DNA of 64,000 nt from Orthonyx spaldingii (GCA_013397795.1 VZTJ01000255.1:1039105-1103104); one strand, 5' to 3'. Positions 11,376-25,525 are shown, counted from the stretch's first letter. A program made the numbers and translations. The notes: generated by a model from the sequence alone, not told the origin.

Positions 11376-14300
11376 AGAAGCAAAGAATTAAAAGCTAAAA
11401 GACTGATTTACTAAACAAATAAGGAAATTTGTGCCATAATCAGCAGAAGTTTTCTCTACAGCTTAACTGTTTACCTCATATCTGTCAACATTCACATAGT
11501 TTGAAAAGTTGGTGTTGGACTGTAATATTTTATTTTCCTGTACTGTACTTACTATGCAGCTATGCTCCAGTTATGCTAATTGGAGTTCCATGCATAAATT
11601 AGTAATATAACATGCTAATAAAGCTGGATAGTATCTCAGAATGTCCTGAAAAGTAAAAAAAACCCCCTGCATTAAGCAAGTCTGTCCTAGCATATGTTAT
11701 TTCAATATTTTATGAGGAGAGAAGTTATGAAAACATGCAACAGGCGAAAACCAGGTGATAATAGGAGAAAACCAGTTGTTCTGCAGTTGAGACACCATCA
11801 GATATACTTTAGGATATATATCCAGATTTACAGTAAGTGTAGAAAAGAGACAATGAAAAAGTTTCAATAAGATGATTCCTTTTCTTTTCTACAAGTACGA
11901 AGAAGTCAATCCCTGACATCTATAAGAAAACATCATGGTTTACCAATTTCAAAATTTTTGCTAAATCTTGAAAAAAACACATTTCTTTTTCAGCTTGTAA
12001 AAATATTTCCACAGACTTGAAGAAGCTAAAACCAGAAGAATTGCACTGAAATATGGACAGTGTAGAAATGTTGTATTTAGAAACAGAATAGTTTCCTTTG
12101 ACTAATAAATAAACAGATAGAATACAAGAGACCCTTATATTACACAGAAAAAAAACCCAAACAAGGATATTCTGAAAACAAATGCTAAAATAATTATATG
12201 CATACAAGACATAACACATTAAGTTCACATTTTATGAAGTATGAAGTGAAAATAATTCAGGCACATTCTTGCCAGATCCTAGTTAAAATATTGTTGGCTA
12301 GACAATTGCAACAACCACTTCTTTACAGAGAAAGATATGATAAAGCAGTGAAAGAATTCTCGCACATGGCTAATGCAGTATCTGTTCCAACTTATAATTC
12401 TAGGGTCTGTTGAGTTCCATACAACTCTGAGGGTTTTCCAGAGCTAATACAGAGAAAAAGGTGGTAGATGTCAATCTAAGTTGCTGCACTTCCACTCCAG
12501 AAGCCTAGGTCTAACAACAGAGAGGTGAATAACAAAATAGATTTGAACCTTTCACCATGCCAAACAATTATGGTCCTTATCAATTACTACACACTTTTCA
12601 ACATTTGTCCATATCTAGTTTTTATGTGAGGAACAAGTATCAGAAAGATTTATTTGCAATAGAAATTTTTCTGAAACGATTCACGGTCACTTGCCTCCTG
12701 TTCATCTTAGCCTTCTGTTTTATTATTTGCATTTAAGAGAGAAGGCATTTTGAGAAGTCAAACTGAACATTAGGTAATGGTTAATCATGCTTAATTGAAA
12801 AAAATTCAGATGATTTGTGATATGTAAATTGAAACTAAATATCGAAATTGCAATGCTATCGCAAAAAGTAAGACAGAAGGCATATCACTCTATCCTCAAA
12901 CATGTGCTGTTTATTGCGGAAATCACACCATTCATATATTGTTCATTTGCATTAATTCAGTATATGTTTTGCAGAATCACTTGTGTATTTTTTAAATTTG
13001 ATTAAGATGGTTGCAAAGATAATAATTAGAAAATCAGTTTCAGTCCCCTTAGTTTTCCAGACTACAAGTGCTACTCTTACTATTCAGCTGCTGAGGTAGA
13101 TGACAGTTATATTGCTTTTGCTATACCATGAATCCTATTTTATTATTTTCAGAAAATACTGTATATATTTGTCAGAATTCCAGAATTGTAAGATTCTGCC
13201 TCATGTGAATAAGAATATTTACCTTAAGGTCCTGTTCTGCCTCTCTTGATTTATTTTTAAGTCAAGACTCTTGTTCTTCTAGAGAAGAGATTTAACGGTC
13301 TCTTAAAATTAACTTCTAGTTTCATTAGTTTCATATATGAGCAATGAAGGCATCTTTAGAGATGATGAACTTATTATAGTTCTTGTAAAAACAAAAAGGG
13401 CAGGATTTTCAGGTCAAAAGCATCCCTTGTAAGGATAGAGGTGTTCAGCAGGAACCTTTTCAGCTTGTATATTTTGGTCAGTGTTTTCCTATTATCTGAT
13501 AACACTCTAGGTTGCAAAAGAATGAGAGAAAGAATGAGAAACAAAATAAATCTGGTAAATTTTACTCATTCCGCATTAGAATTTGATGAAGTGAAAGAAC
13601 ATCTGACCAATTTCTTCCTTTGAATTCCCAGGCTCTGCATAGCTAAGCCTTTTACCTCTGCCACCTGCAGAAATCAAACCAGAATCTTGTGACGACTGAT
13701 ACCCAGCTGAGCTGGTTCCTTCTCTTTCACAAGAATAGGGAAGAAAAAAGAAACCCAGCCTTCTGTACCTTAGACTGTGTTTTTGCTGGTTTGATATGTG
13801 TTCCTTTTAGTGTACTATGAAAATAAATATTCATAAACAGCCTTGCATCCTATACTTCATTAAATCAAGAATGATACAGAGATGTTAAGTCAGAGAACAT
13901 GAACAAAACTGAATAAGCATGGCCTGCTTTTAACTGTGTTTTATCATCAGGGGAAAAAAGAAAAAAAAAAAAGAAAGAGAAAGGACAAGGAAGCCATCAG
14001 TAGAGAAGAAATGCTAAAAAGTCTATATATTATTTTGAATTGCCTTGATAATGTGTCATAATTGCAGAGACAACCTTGAAAAATGAATACAGGAGAATCA
14101 TAAAGAGGTCCATGAATGAAAACTGGGAAGACCAATCAAAAAAGCCAAGGAAAGTTCTTTTTATTTCTCCATTAGCTATAGCCCGGAGAGGGTATTTGAA
14201 CAAGAATAACATCACAGGAAATTTACAAAGGGCAGAGCAAAACGAACATCTTTAGCAACAGCTTTCCACTTATCTCAAATTCCTTTGAAACAATCCAGCA

Positions 14301-17300
14301 ATAGGTGGGTTTTGATTTCAGGCCATACAACCTGGGAGTGCAACACACTGCAGAAAATCTCAGGACTCACTGCACCAACGTGTTTGCTATTGTACCACCA
14401 AAGGAAATTATGGGAGTGCCATACTCTGCACAAAACTGATTTCATTCCCTCAGGTACTGCTTAAGCTACATTCATGTCTCCTAAAGGGTGTGTGAGGGAG
14501 CATGTGCACGTGTGTATGTGAACATGGTGGCAAAGGAGAACTTAAACAATTTTTTGAAGCACTCCGATTGTTCTAGAAGGCCACACCATTCAAATTCTGC
14601 CTTAAATTAAATAATCTTCATATTTCTGAATAAAAGTGGACATATGAAGACCAGCATCTTAAAATCAAATCACACCAAGCTAAAGGCTGCACAGGCAAGT
14701 TCATGTGTTCACTAAGGCCAGACGAAATCACATCAAGATATTAGTTTTTTCCTGCTCCTTTCTTTCTGCAACTCTAGTGGAAGCTTTCAGCAATTTAACA
14801 CTACTCCTTTGAAACTCCACATTTGTTTTGTTAGGAGCAAGGTCAGCCTACAGCAAATTTTGGGGAAATAAATATTACAAGTTTTTTGCTTCTTCAGCCA
14901 AATGAGATATATGAACCTAAGCTGAAGAGGATATCTGATTCATTTAATGAAAATATGAAATACTTAAGTGTTAGAGGTTCTTATTTTCAGTTTGTAGAAC
15001 CTTAGTATGTGAATTTTGTGTGTCTACTACAGGCAGTACAGAATTTTCACCACTTCTCAGCATCTGCTGAAGTAATAGTAATACACAGTGGTTGATAGGG
15101 AAAAACCTGCCAATACAAAACTTACCAGGCTTTTGAAGAAAGACACAGAGGAAAAAGCATCAGTTCTTGAGCCTTTGGTTTAAACACAAATAAATATACT
15201 ACTATAATAGTATATATAGCAAATACTGTATAACCTACATCTGTGTCTTCTGTTAGAAAAATTAGTCTGTACTGCCTTAGTGTTGACAACAGTCCAGTTA
15301 TCACTCCTGAATGCAGAAAACTGAGGTGGATAAGGGGCCCTTTGGTGGCCTTCATGTAAAGACAATTGTAACATCAAATGAGAACTATATATTCTTAAGA
15401 ACTGTTTGTTTTTGTTTTAATAACAATGACAGTGAACTTGTGTCATTTGAATAGAAGAAACAGGAGACAAAACACACTCAATTCAGCAATGTGCAGCTGC
15501 CAAAAGGAAACAGTGCTTTAAAACGGCTAGGCACCAGAAAAGGCATTTTTTGTTTTCTCTGTAAAAAGCCACTGAGAGTTACTAACACATTGCAAGAATT
15601 ACTCTTCCCTCACTCCCTTCCCCCTTCATTTCACTTTGGAAATTACCAACAAATTCCTACTTCAAAGCAGTTAGAAAACAGAAAGATTTTTCTTTTCCAG
15701 ATACCAAATGGAAGATCCTTGTTTGTTTTAGGGGGTAAAAATCCAACCTTCCAGCTTCTGCTTGGAAACTTAAAGTTTGAGTTCTGAACTGAGGTTTCCA
15801 GCAGGTTCTTGAATGGAATCAAGGATTTTAATGGGGTTCTGTTCTGTGTGTGGAAATGATCAAACTATTTGCCTTCAATTTCTAAACACATTGAACAACA
15901 TTTTAGTCATTTTATATTAGGTTAATTTTTCTGATTTGAAATGTTTAGAAAGTTCTTTCCACAGTGTTGTATAAGAAGGTAATTTTAACATGCCATATTG
16001 TGTACCAGTCACTTTAAAGGCTGAAAGGAATGATAATGAGACCCAGAGGAGTAATTGTGGATATGCTAGGAAAATGCCAACAGGGAGATATGTGTTAGAG
16101 GACAGAAAGGAAGGTCTGCAGATAGAGGTGTCAGACTTACCAGAAAGAATCAGGAGGTATTCTGACCATTTCTTGAGGATAAGGTTATCAGCCTAGACAA
16201 TCTCTTTGAAGATGTCCTGAGAGGTACTTGAGATTTGGACTGCTGAAGGAGAAGCAAAAGCCATGAACTTGTTTGGATGGGGAAGACAGAGAAGTGTGTG
16301 GTTTGGAGATGGGGGGTTTCTGGAGTTTCAAATGCACTTTTGAACTTTTGAGTGCTTTATCAAAATGAACCTGATCTCAAAACACTCAAAGGCCTTACTC
16401 AACCTTAGACAAAGATGTTATGAAAAATCACTACCGTTTTAACACCTGTCAGAGAATGGAAAAAAACCCCTTTCAGGAATACTGTAAATTTTCACTGAAA
16501 ATAAGTTAGACAACACAGACAAATTGTCATTACTTTTTTTGGCACTTGCCCAATATCTTATTAATCTCCAACACAAAATTTGTATGGAGCATGCTGAAAC
16601 ATTTTGTTGCTTCTTTAAAATTTTAAAAATACATTCTAATTCCTTATGTACACTTTCAAATTGAGGAAGTTATGATTTGTATTCAGTGTTAATGTTTAAT
16701 TCAGGACTCACAATCACATTCTCAAATATTCAGCTTCTCTGTACAGTCATGCAAGTTGTGTCTGCATTAATGTTTTGATTTGAGCAGAAATCTAGTTTTG
16801 AAATAAATCTTCTGAATATCTCTGCCAACTGAAGTTTGCCTTGCTTCACAGAATTGTTCCTAATGAGTGAACTGTTTCATTTTTGAAGAACTCATATGTG
16901 CACAAGTCACTAGGAGAAACTCCAGCTCCTGCTTCTCTGAACAGTGCTAGATGGTATGCATGGTTGGGATGTTCAGTCCAGGGGACTCAGGTTAAATCTT
17001 GGGTGAAATAGAACAGGTGAAATGCATAAAACAAGCGTGAGGACCTCATCATCACCTGCCTGGGCTTACTGACAGATATAGCCACTGGCCACCATATGAT
17101 GGTATCGACTATTTTCAGATTAGAATTTGGGAGAGGTTGGTAAGGAAGGCAACCTGTGAACAGATACAAAGTTTATTCTTATCTTTCATAACATCAAACA
17201 CTACTGTCAACCTTTATCTAAACAAAAAAGATTATTTGTTTTGCACTTGGTTTAATACAGAAGATGCATGAAGGTACCTAATTTGAAACTCTAGTGGGAA

Positions 17301-18239
17301 GACTTACTATTCCACAAGTATTTTTAACACATCTGAAAGATTTTCTTTCTACATTAAGATAAGTTCATGTCTGGAGCTCTTGATAAAAACCCAGAGGAAT
17401 GCACCTGATAACCTCATAGCTGGGGAAAGATGATTGCTTTCTCGTGTGATTGATCTGAAGCAGAGACTTGGATCTGGCCTGTTGCTTTCCAGTTTAAACC
17501 AGTCCAAGACTGTCTCAGTCCTTGCATATACCACAGCATTTGGAAGCACTTTGCTCTGCCCACATCTGTCTACTTTTGCCCAATCTTTTCTTACTTCTAT
17601 GTCACTGTGAAATCCAGAGCAACACCTAGTTTTCAAAGAAGGAAAACACAGTTGCTTACTCCAGAAGAATGCCATCAAGTTGTCCAAATATGTATCACTA
17701 ATTTTTGCTTGCAGCAGTTAATGCAAGGCAGTGTTTGAGAACTTGTGTTCTTAAATTTGGATATATCATCAATAGTTTTTATTCATTCTTGGGCTAACAA
17801 ATCCTGAAAAGCTTCACTGCACAGTTTCTCACCTGTCATTTTAGGAAGAGTCATTGCTTGTGAATTTCCACACTTTTGTGAAGGTTGAATGATAAATGCT
17901 CCCTGTCAGTGTATCAGTAGCTGTTATCTAAGCAACAACACAAAAGTGCATGCACTTTAGTAAAGGTCAACAACTTTTGGTTCCTTCCAGTCTGCAAGAC
18001 CATGAAAGCAAAGTGATCCTCTTCCCTCTGCTGTTTTATATTGAGGCAACACTTGTTCTTAGGGAAATTTTTTTGAGAATTCCTGGAAGCGGGAACTGAG
18101 GCAGTATGAGCTGCAAATAACTTGAGCACTCTAGTAACTTTAATTCTTGGGCAACCTGCTGGTTGGAAAGTTTGGAGACTGAAGTCTAAATGCTCCTATT
18201 GTTTTGTCGCAAAATGTTCAACATTCTTGTGAAGACTTA
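11376..18239. other. Unique AT-rich DNA, no gene seen
   Basis: No coding exon or interspersed repeat was recognised. An A-rich tract lies at 13954-13980. Open frames of 60-112 codons in both directions look random: low complexity, no motif, and no codon pattern shared with neighbours. Confidence 0.5.
13954..13980. repeat. A-rich purine tract
   Basis: A near-homopolymer of A broken by single G residues. Confidence 0.8.
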
Positions 18240-18301
18240 CCCTGAGGTGAGACTGTATTTTGTAGTAATTCCCTGAGGTGAGACTGTATTTTGTAGTAAT
18301 T
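18240..18301. repeat. Perfect 31-bp tandem duplication
   Basis: The unit beginning CCCTGAGGTGAGACTG and ending TAGTAATT occurs twice, at 18240-18270 and 18271-18301, with no mismatch. It is a local duplication, not a known element. The absence of divergence suggests it is young or copied recently. Confidence 0.95.
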
Positions 18302-20869
18302 CAATAAAGTATGGAGGGAGAGTTATCCCTTCTGATCAGGGAATTTGAAAGGGAAGAGCTTATTCACCAAAGGAGCTAAAAATCCAGAACTATGGAAGCT
18401 CTATATTCACAATGAGGGGAAAATCACGAGCATGAAATATCAATGTCTCAAGCGGTCACAGGGCTAGTTAGAAGAACTTGAGGCCAAAGGTTGCATTTAA
18501 TTAATTTTGTATGAAATTTCTTTTTATTATCCACGAGTCATTGTAAGTCCCTATGAAGCCAAGGGCTGCACCTTAATTTGGCACTCTCTACCTCTTTTCC
18601 TATCTATTTCCATCTTTCAGGCTCTTTTTTTCCCAGAGTGCAGTTTTTTGCTGGATTTGAGGTAATGACATATCAGAACTATGCCCCTAGCTCATGAACA
18701 TGCTACAACTTCACAGTGTTCCTGCCACTGCTGTATTTTTGATCCCAAATATACCAATGCAATTGCTGCACTCATACCACCCTTGTTCTAAATCTACATA
18801 GGCTTGCCTACGTACGTGTGAATTCAGGCGTCCTTGACACATAAGGTCTTCCATGTAAGTAATTTTTCCCTCTCTTTGCAAACTTCAGTTCCTTCTCTGA
18901 GTATACTTTGCCTAGTATTTCACAGCTTCTTCATGTTCCTAGTTAACTTCGAAACAAAAACAACCTTGTCATTCATCCAGAAATTCAAACATATTCTTAA
19001 CCTCAGCATCTCCTCAGACACTTCAGTAGAATGTATTGCTTTACTTTCAAGAACCCTGATTGATATGGTTATTAGGTTCATGTAACTGTGCAAGAAAAAC
19101 ATTCTATATTCAGGAAGAGAGATTCAATTGTCATCAGAAGTTCCATTTTTCTGGGCAGGCAGAAATTCTAAGATCAAATGTTGCATCTCTTTTCTCTGTT
19201 TCACTGCAGAAAGTATGACTTGATAGACCTTTCCTTCTTCATAATAAGTTGGTGCCTGACAAGAGAAGCAGCCACTGAAGCTGAACTCCTACAAGAAGCT
19301 GCTGTGCACTGGAGCACTTGGTGTTCCCCAGATTTCTAAAGCCAGCAGGGTTGACTGTGATTGCCTGACTCGATGGCCTCCACAAAATGAGTCACATGAC
19401 TTGCTTTAACTTTTCCCCCAAAGCTCACAGAGAGCAGAAATACTGTGGGGCTTGGGTCATTTGCTTTTAGTAAACATGCAAATAAATGAACAAACCCCAA
19501 ACACTAAAATATCTTCTGCAAAAAACATGCATTTTTTTAATGAAGAATTTGATTTTTGAGTTTTAACAGGGAAGGTTCAATTTCACATTCAATGTGAGAA
19601 AAATGAACACACTCTGGTCTTTTTTTGTTGTATTTTTAGAAGATAGGGCATGGCATCTCTGGTATTTTGCACACTTAGGCACTCACAGAGCTTCAGGAGA
19701 AGAAGACTGTCAAAATTTCAGGAGGTTTGATCAACATTTGGGGCAGTTGAGAACTCTGACAAAAGGATCAAAAATTAAAATAACGGTGTAAATGAAATGG
19801 AGAAAAAAAGTGGAAGAGAAAAGGGCAGGAAACATTGAGATTCTTGCATTTCAAAATAAGGGAAACTTTTCCCCCCATTTATTTATTCAGACATATTTGA
19901 GTAATCAAGTTTCTGCCAAAGGAGATAATCTATCAACAATTATCTGTGTATCTATGTGTTGTAATTGCCAACTGATAATCATATATGAAAGAAATTTTGA
20001 AGATTATAAATAAGTCAACACTTGGAGACTGAGGTCAAACTTTACCATAATTTCTGAAAGGTAAGACCTGTAGTTTATTTCCAATATACCAGAGGATTTA
20101 TTGTTGAAATAGGGAGCGTGAGAGCTTTTTGTTTCAAAATTGAATAAATCTAATATTTCATTGAAAAATTAGAATTTTCCCTAGTTTCAGGCACAAAATT
20201 CCATACCAGAATGACAGAACCAGTGATTATTATTAGATTAAACATTTATTCAGCAACAGAAACTATTAATGACAAATTATAATTTAGGGCTGTGCTTTTA
20301 ATGCAGTACCCAAATGAGATATTACCATTTCTTTATATACTGTTCTGAAAGAGAAATTGAAAAGCAGAATTATCTATGAGCTGTAACTGGAAGGCAGGAA
20401 ATCAATCAATGAACAATTTTCTTTTGGTGAATCTGTTCATTGAAGTTATGTTGCTTTACCTGGTCCTAGCTTATAAATGCTAACCCAGGATGAAATCATT
20501 AGCCTTAACATAGATACTGGTAACTCTGGGCTATGTATTTAGTGGATACAAATAAAGATACACATAAGTAGCCAATTATCTGAGGAAATGAACCATTAAT
20601 GGATTAATGTAATTGGAATATATTCTTTTATCAAGACAGACATTCACTTAAAGTGGTACTGTATTTGCTTTACACATGAATTGTTGTATATCTAATGCAA
20701 CATCTTATCACATATTCCAAACCAGCGACATCCCGGAAGGAGTCAAACTTGGAAAAAAAGCCAGACAGAAATAGAGACAAACCTGAAAAGTAACCCCCTA
20801 TTTTTTCCTCAGCCCACAAATATTTTGATGCATCATTTACGTGAGCTCTCTTTCAGAAAAAAAAAAAAA
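18302..20869. other. Unique AT-rich DNA, no gene seen
   Basis: No exon or large repeat was recognised. The part at about 20.37-20.72 kb has a conserved-element-like texture (non-repetitive, mixed motifs such as ATCAATCAATGA and ATTAATG), but this cannot be tested here. The stretch ends in an A run that borders the gap. Confidence 0.45.
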
Positions 20870-20950
20870 NNNNNNNNNNNNNNNNNNNNNNNNNNNNNNN
20901 NNNNNNNNNNNNNNNNNNNNNNNNNNNNNNNNNNNNNNNNNNNNNNNNNN
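20870..20950. other. Assembly gap (81 N) inside a poly-A tract
   Basis: Eighty-one undetermined bases are flanked by A13 on the left (20857-20869) and A16 on the right (20951-20966). The true sequence is probably a longer A-rich tract, but its length is unknown. Any frame read across it is meaningless. Confidence 0.98.
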
Positions 20951-21430
20951 AAAAAAAAAAAAAAAAGCCAGCGGTAAGACACAGTGCACCTGCAGGATAT
21001 TATTTTGCCAATCTTCCTTTACAGAAACAGTTTAGTTTGTACCATGGGCTTTAGCAGTGCCATGATACATTTACTGCATACAATGATTTGATAATGAGAA
21101 GCATTTCTCAGAGATTTTTCCAACTATATGTCATTTCCTATAACAAAAAGTACAAAGAAATGTATCATCATTGAAAGGGCAAGTATTCCCCATGAAAAAA
21201 TCCAAACCATTTCTCGTCTTTTCTCCCTTTTTATGCCAGGGTTATTTTGAGGGGAAGAGGAGAATAAAAGCATTTCTGTGAACATGATGACAACCTTTGT
21301 CTGGTTTTTTAGATACTCAAAAAATACCCAAAATAGATTCTATTTAACACTGTGAGTGAAATGTAGTAAAATTTTAATAGAACAACTATAAGGAAATCAA
21401 AGTCCTTGACGAGTCTAATAGGAAAAAAAC

Positions 21431-21454
21431 CTATATAAAGCTATCTTTATATAG
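21431..21454. repeat. Inverted repeat, 10-bp arms with 4-nt loop
   Basis: CTATATAAAG is followed by CTAT and then CTTTATATAG, the exact reverse complement. It is AT-rich and not followed by a T tract, so there is no reason to call it a terminator. Confidence 0.9.
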
Positions 21455-23611
21455 ATAAAAGCAAAGAGGAAAAGGGAAAGAAAATGCAGATGGCCACGGT
21501 TATTTGTCTCAGAGCATGGAGAATGGATGTATCTCTAAATACATAGCTTTCATGTCTTTCAGAAACTTCTGGAAAATATGACAAAAAATACCTTAAGTAA
21601 TGTATTTTTAAGCAGAGGTTTTGTATGTAGGTATTGGTACCAAGGAAACACAATATTTTATTTTTTAACAGACATTTTGTTACTACTCTATTTATAGTAG
21701 AACCTGAATTTGTGGACAATATGAATTGGAAGGTAAATAACAAACTAAAGTACTTTACTTTGATGGGTTTTGTTTTTTCCCCCTACCCCATATGAGCATG
21801 GAACTCATTTCAGGATTAAATCTCAGTAACTTTTTAGTGCCTTTCTACATAGAAGTACTACAGCTCCCTTGCAGCTGGAGACTGAGGAAGGAGCCAAAGA
21901 AATTGAAGTTATTTTCCACAGGCAAATGAACTGACCCTTCACCAATCCTGTTAATGGAAAATGGAGAACTCCTCAGCTGCTCTAGAGACAAACATCCTCT
22001 AGATGTAGACTCAACTGCTCATCTTGTGTCATCTCACATGCAGTTGGGTGTCCTGCCTAGATTCCATCTGTCTTTTGTTCTATGTGAATGTTTGAAACCA
22101 AGAATTAAACTTTCATCAGTACACTGTATTTCTGAAGAATTAGTATGATGCTTCTTTGCATATAAATGTGGGGAAATCTGGAGCAAACCCAGCAGAATTC
22201 ATACTAATACTACTTTCTAAAAAAAGGCAATCTCATATCATGTTAGGGCAAATTTAGAAAGTGTTATCCGAGTTTAAAGTGAAAGCCATTTAAACATGTC
22301 ATTTCAGGACACATATTCCTTGATATAAGGATTTGGATAGATTCCCTATCAATCATATTTATAATTTGCTTTCTGCGTCCAAATATCTAAATCTGTCCCA
22401 GTTATTGTAGATACAAATGCTATATTCAGATCTAAACAGGTAAGTTTTGAGGTATCACATTTTTATGACTCTTCAAAACAAGTTGATATATTTTAAAAAT
22501 GATGTGTGATTTCTTTCCAGGGAAAATTACTTTACTGTTTAATTTTTTTTCTGACATTTTCCCCAATAAATAATCAGCTCTTTTCCAACAAGACAGCACA
22601 CAGTCTGAACCCTGAGCCTGGAGGTTAAGGCACCATCCATTTATCTCTGTTCACATAATGTGAATTATTGGTTACTTGCTTTTCATTGTAACTGTGTTAT
22701 TGGAAAATTATATCCCAAGATATATTTAACGTATTTTACTTAATCTCTGCTCACATTTGATTTGCTAAATCCCTTGCAAAGTGTTTTGTCTTATTCTATT
22801 GACAAAACACTGGCTTCAAATTTTACTGAAAAGATACTGCTGCTTGATATGGCTGTTGCTCTTGACATTTACACACATCCCAACTTTATTTATATTGCAG
22901 CAAAGTATCTAACTTGTGAAAAGAAGAATGCACATTCAGCAACTTACAGAGTTCCAGCCACAGGACTCTTTTACTGTCTCTTGAATAATTAGCAACACGA
23001 ATTCAGATGGAATATACAGTAACTTACCTGACTTTGGGGTAGGAAAAAAAAAGATTAGAATGACAAATAGTCAGACTCCAGGGTCAAATGCTTTGCCAGT
23101 AGTTGCATATGTTTATGCCAAAATACATAAAGAAATGTCACTTCAGCACATGAATGATGACAAACACTGCAAGTGGGACTGCACTTCATCAATCATTTCA
23201 AATGCACAGATTGGGTTTACCTATATAAACAAAAGCAATAAAACTACTCAAAGCCTCACCTTAAACTATTCAGGCATGACATAAACAGTGTTACCGCACA
23301 GTCAATCCCCGTTTTACTTGAGAAGCAGTCAGAAAGCAAGTGACAAACTGATTTATTAAGATTAATAAAGCATGCCCTTAATAAAAATAAAGCCACTAAT
23401 ATTTTGCATAAACATGGGAACTTTGTTTGGGGTTAGACCAGACCAGGATGCACGAAAAGAGGGAAGGTGATTAAGAAATATTTTTGCACTATTCATCCAG
23501 CAGTACTGTAAGATTGAGGAGTTTTTAACCTCTAGAAGAGTTTCCAGGCACAGAGACTTTCTGCAGACCCAAACTGCAAGTCTGAGAACAGAACAAAAGG
23601 GGTTCCCTTGG

Positions 23612-23635
23612 AAAAAGAAAAAGAAAAAAAAAAAA
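23612..23635. repeat. A-rich tract
   Basis: A runs interrupted by single G residues. Confidence 0.8.
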
Positions 23636-25140
23636 GGTGACCCAGAGGAAGAGCTCGAAGTCAGCAAAACACTGATGGGGCCCTCTCTGGCTGTGTCCCT
23701 TGGGTCTCATCAAAACCCCACTGAAGTCAGTGGGAATCTTTCTGTTGACTTCAATGAGATTTGGAGCAACCCTCCTGTGAGGGAAATTTAATTGAATTCC
23801 TTAGTATTGATCTTTTCACTTCAGTTGCTCATTTAGCCTTTTTTCTTAAACCTGCACCTGCTTTGTTGAAGAGGAACAGGAAGGGGAGTGAAAAGAGGCG
23901 AAGTTTTAAAGTTTAAGTATTAAATTAATGTCAGCAATATTTTACATAAATACAACTATGGGACATTCCTAGAATATTATAAACATCCACTTGATAATTT
24001 TAGGACAGGTTAAACAATCTGTTTAAGTGCTGTTTTGCAATCCTTTACTGACAAGAAAGTGGGCTCCATGTCACATTTTCTCCCACTTTCATCAGCTTCA
24101 CCTATCTGCATTTTGCTCATTCTCTTTTTTAATTATTGTGTGACAGAACTCGAGGTTTAAACTAAGCTTTTACCTTTCTTTCTGTGTAGCCAGTCACTGA
24201 AGTGTTACATGACCTTGCATACAAACCATTTCCTTCCTCTAATCTAGACAGAATTAGGAAATAATCAAAGCAGGCAATGGTACATGTAGAAGGGTCTCCT
24301 TGGTTCAGAAGATGCTGACACAGAAGCTTCCTAGCCACCTACCCTAACATAAACCAGATATTCCTCACTTACTGGGGACTATCCAACTATATCCAAAGCA
24401 CAGAAAGACAAGTCAATCTTACTCAGATTTGTAATTTTTTTTATTGATGTTCCAGGCCTTCACTGATAAGGAAAGGGGAAGTGATCTCAAATCTTTTGTT
24501 CCTTGGAGTTATGCTCTTTTTTCTATGTCACTTTCTATGTCACCAGGTATTGCTTGTCTTCTTCATCTCACATAGAATATTTGCCTCTTTATGCCCATCC
24601 TGCTCCTTGTGTATGAACTCTCAGGTCTGTGTTCCTTCTCTTGTATAAGTCCAGCAGACTTCATCATCCTGGAGTGACCCTGGCCATGTCCATTCCTGGC
24701 CTGCTCTTTGGGAGTATGCCACTGCCTGAAAAACAAGACAGCAAGGGCTGATAAACTAGAACTTCTTATAAGCTTCTACCCTCAATTCACCAAACAGCCT
24801 GTTTGCTTAAAGGAGAGCCTGCTTCACGGTAGTCTCTGAAAGACTTGTGCTTATCTCCAGCATATTCAATTTTTCACTTCTGAGTGCTAAGATTTCTTTA
24901 AACCAGTGAATAATGCTGATTTTTAAAATATATTTATCCATTACTGCTTCTTAACTTGTTGTTAGCCGTAGAGTACAGCCCATTATTTTCTGTTCTTCTG
25001 TGACATTCTTCCTTGAACATGGCATCACTGAGGGAGTGAAACAATGTCCGAGTTATGAATAGATAACAAATCCTTGCTGGACTCTGGAAAATAGTTAGTT
25101 ATTGACCAATATTTATAAGCAGACCACAATGAAGTTACTG

Positions 25141-25355
25141 GGTCACCTCAAACAAGTTACCTCCACTGTGTGACATGAAGACAGTAATACGACCTCCTGC
25201 CATCCCAGAAAACAACATCTCAGCACACCCCATTTATCAATAAGATACTTTGGGAAGTCTCTGAGGTACAGAAAATATGCCCCTATTCTATAAATAGGAA
25301 GACTTGCAGGATCTAGTACTTGCCCCTTATGTCACAGAGTGCTGTAAACAGCTGG
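25141..25355. mobile_element. Possible MIR-like SINE relic(s)
   Basis: On the plus strand, 25141-25197 reads like the MIR core: 'CACCTCAAACAAGTTAC' followed by 'AGACAGTAATACGACCT'. From about 25260 to 25345 the opposite orientation fits better: 'CTGAGGTAC', 'CCCCTATTCTATAAATAGGAAGA' (about 25280-25302) and 'ACTTGCCCCTTATGTCACAGAG' (about 25318-25339) resemble the reverse complement of MIR. Either two relics lie head to head, or only the minus-strand one is real. Divergence is high and the call rests on remembered consensus. Confidence 0.4.
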
Positions 25356-25471
25356 ATGTCCTGGGGAGTGAGATGCTTCATAGACACTTCCTTTAACCTC
25401 TGCATTCAGTTTCATCTGTTGGTTAGATGCGGAATTATGCCACAAGAGTAGCTTTGTTAAGTTTCAGTGAA

Positions 25472-25525
25472 GATTAACCTTCAATCACTAGCAATGGTGA
25501 TTAACCTTCAATCACTAGCAATGGT
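25472..25525. repeat. Perfect 27-bp tandem duplication
   Basis: The unit starting GATTAACCTTCAATCACT and ending GCAATGGT occurs twice, at 25472-25498 and 25499-25525, without mismatches. Confidence 0.95.

Larger units (their letters stand above)
20967..25140. other. Unique AT-rich DNA, no gene seen
   Basis: No coding exon was recognised. It contains a perfect 10-bp-arm palindrome at 21431-21454, an A-rich tract at 23612-23635 and a 12-bp tandem duplication near 24520-24543. Open frames (for example 22762-22992 plus, 23362-23667 minus) have no family signature. Confidence 0.5.

Noticed and set aside
20841..21035. Open frame across the N gap
   Set aside because: The middle is undetermined and the flanks are poly-A.
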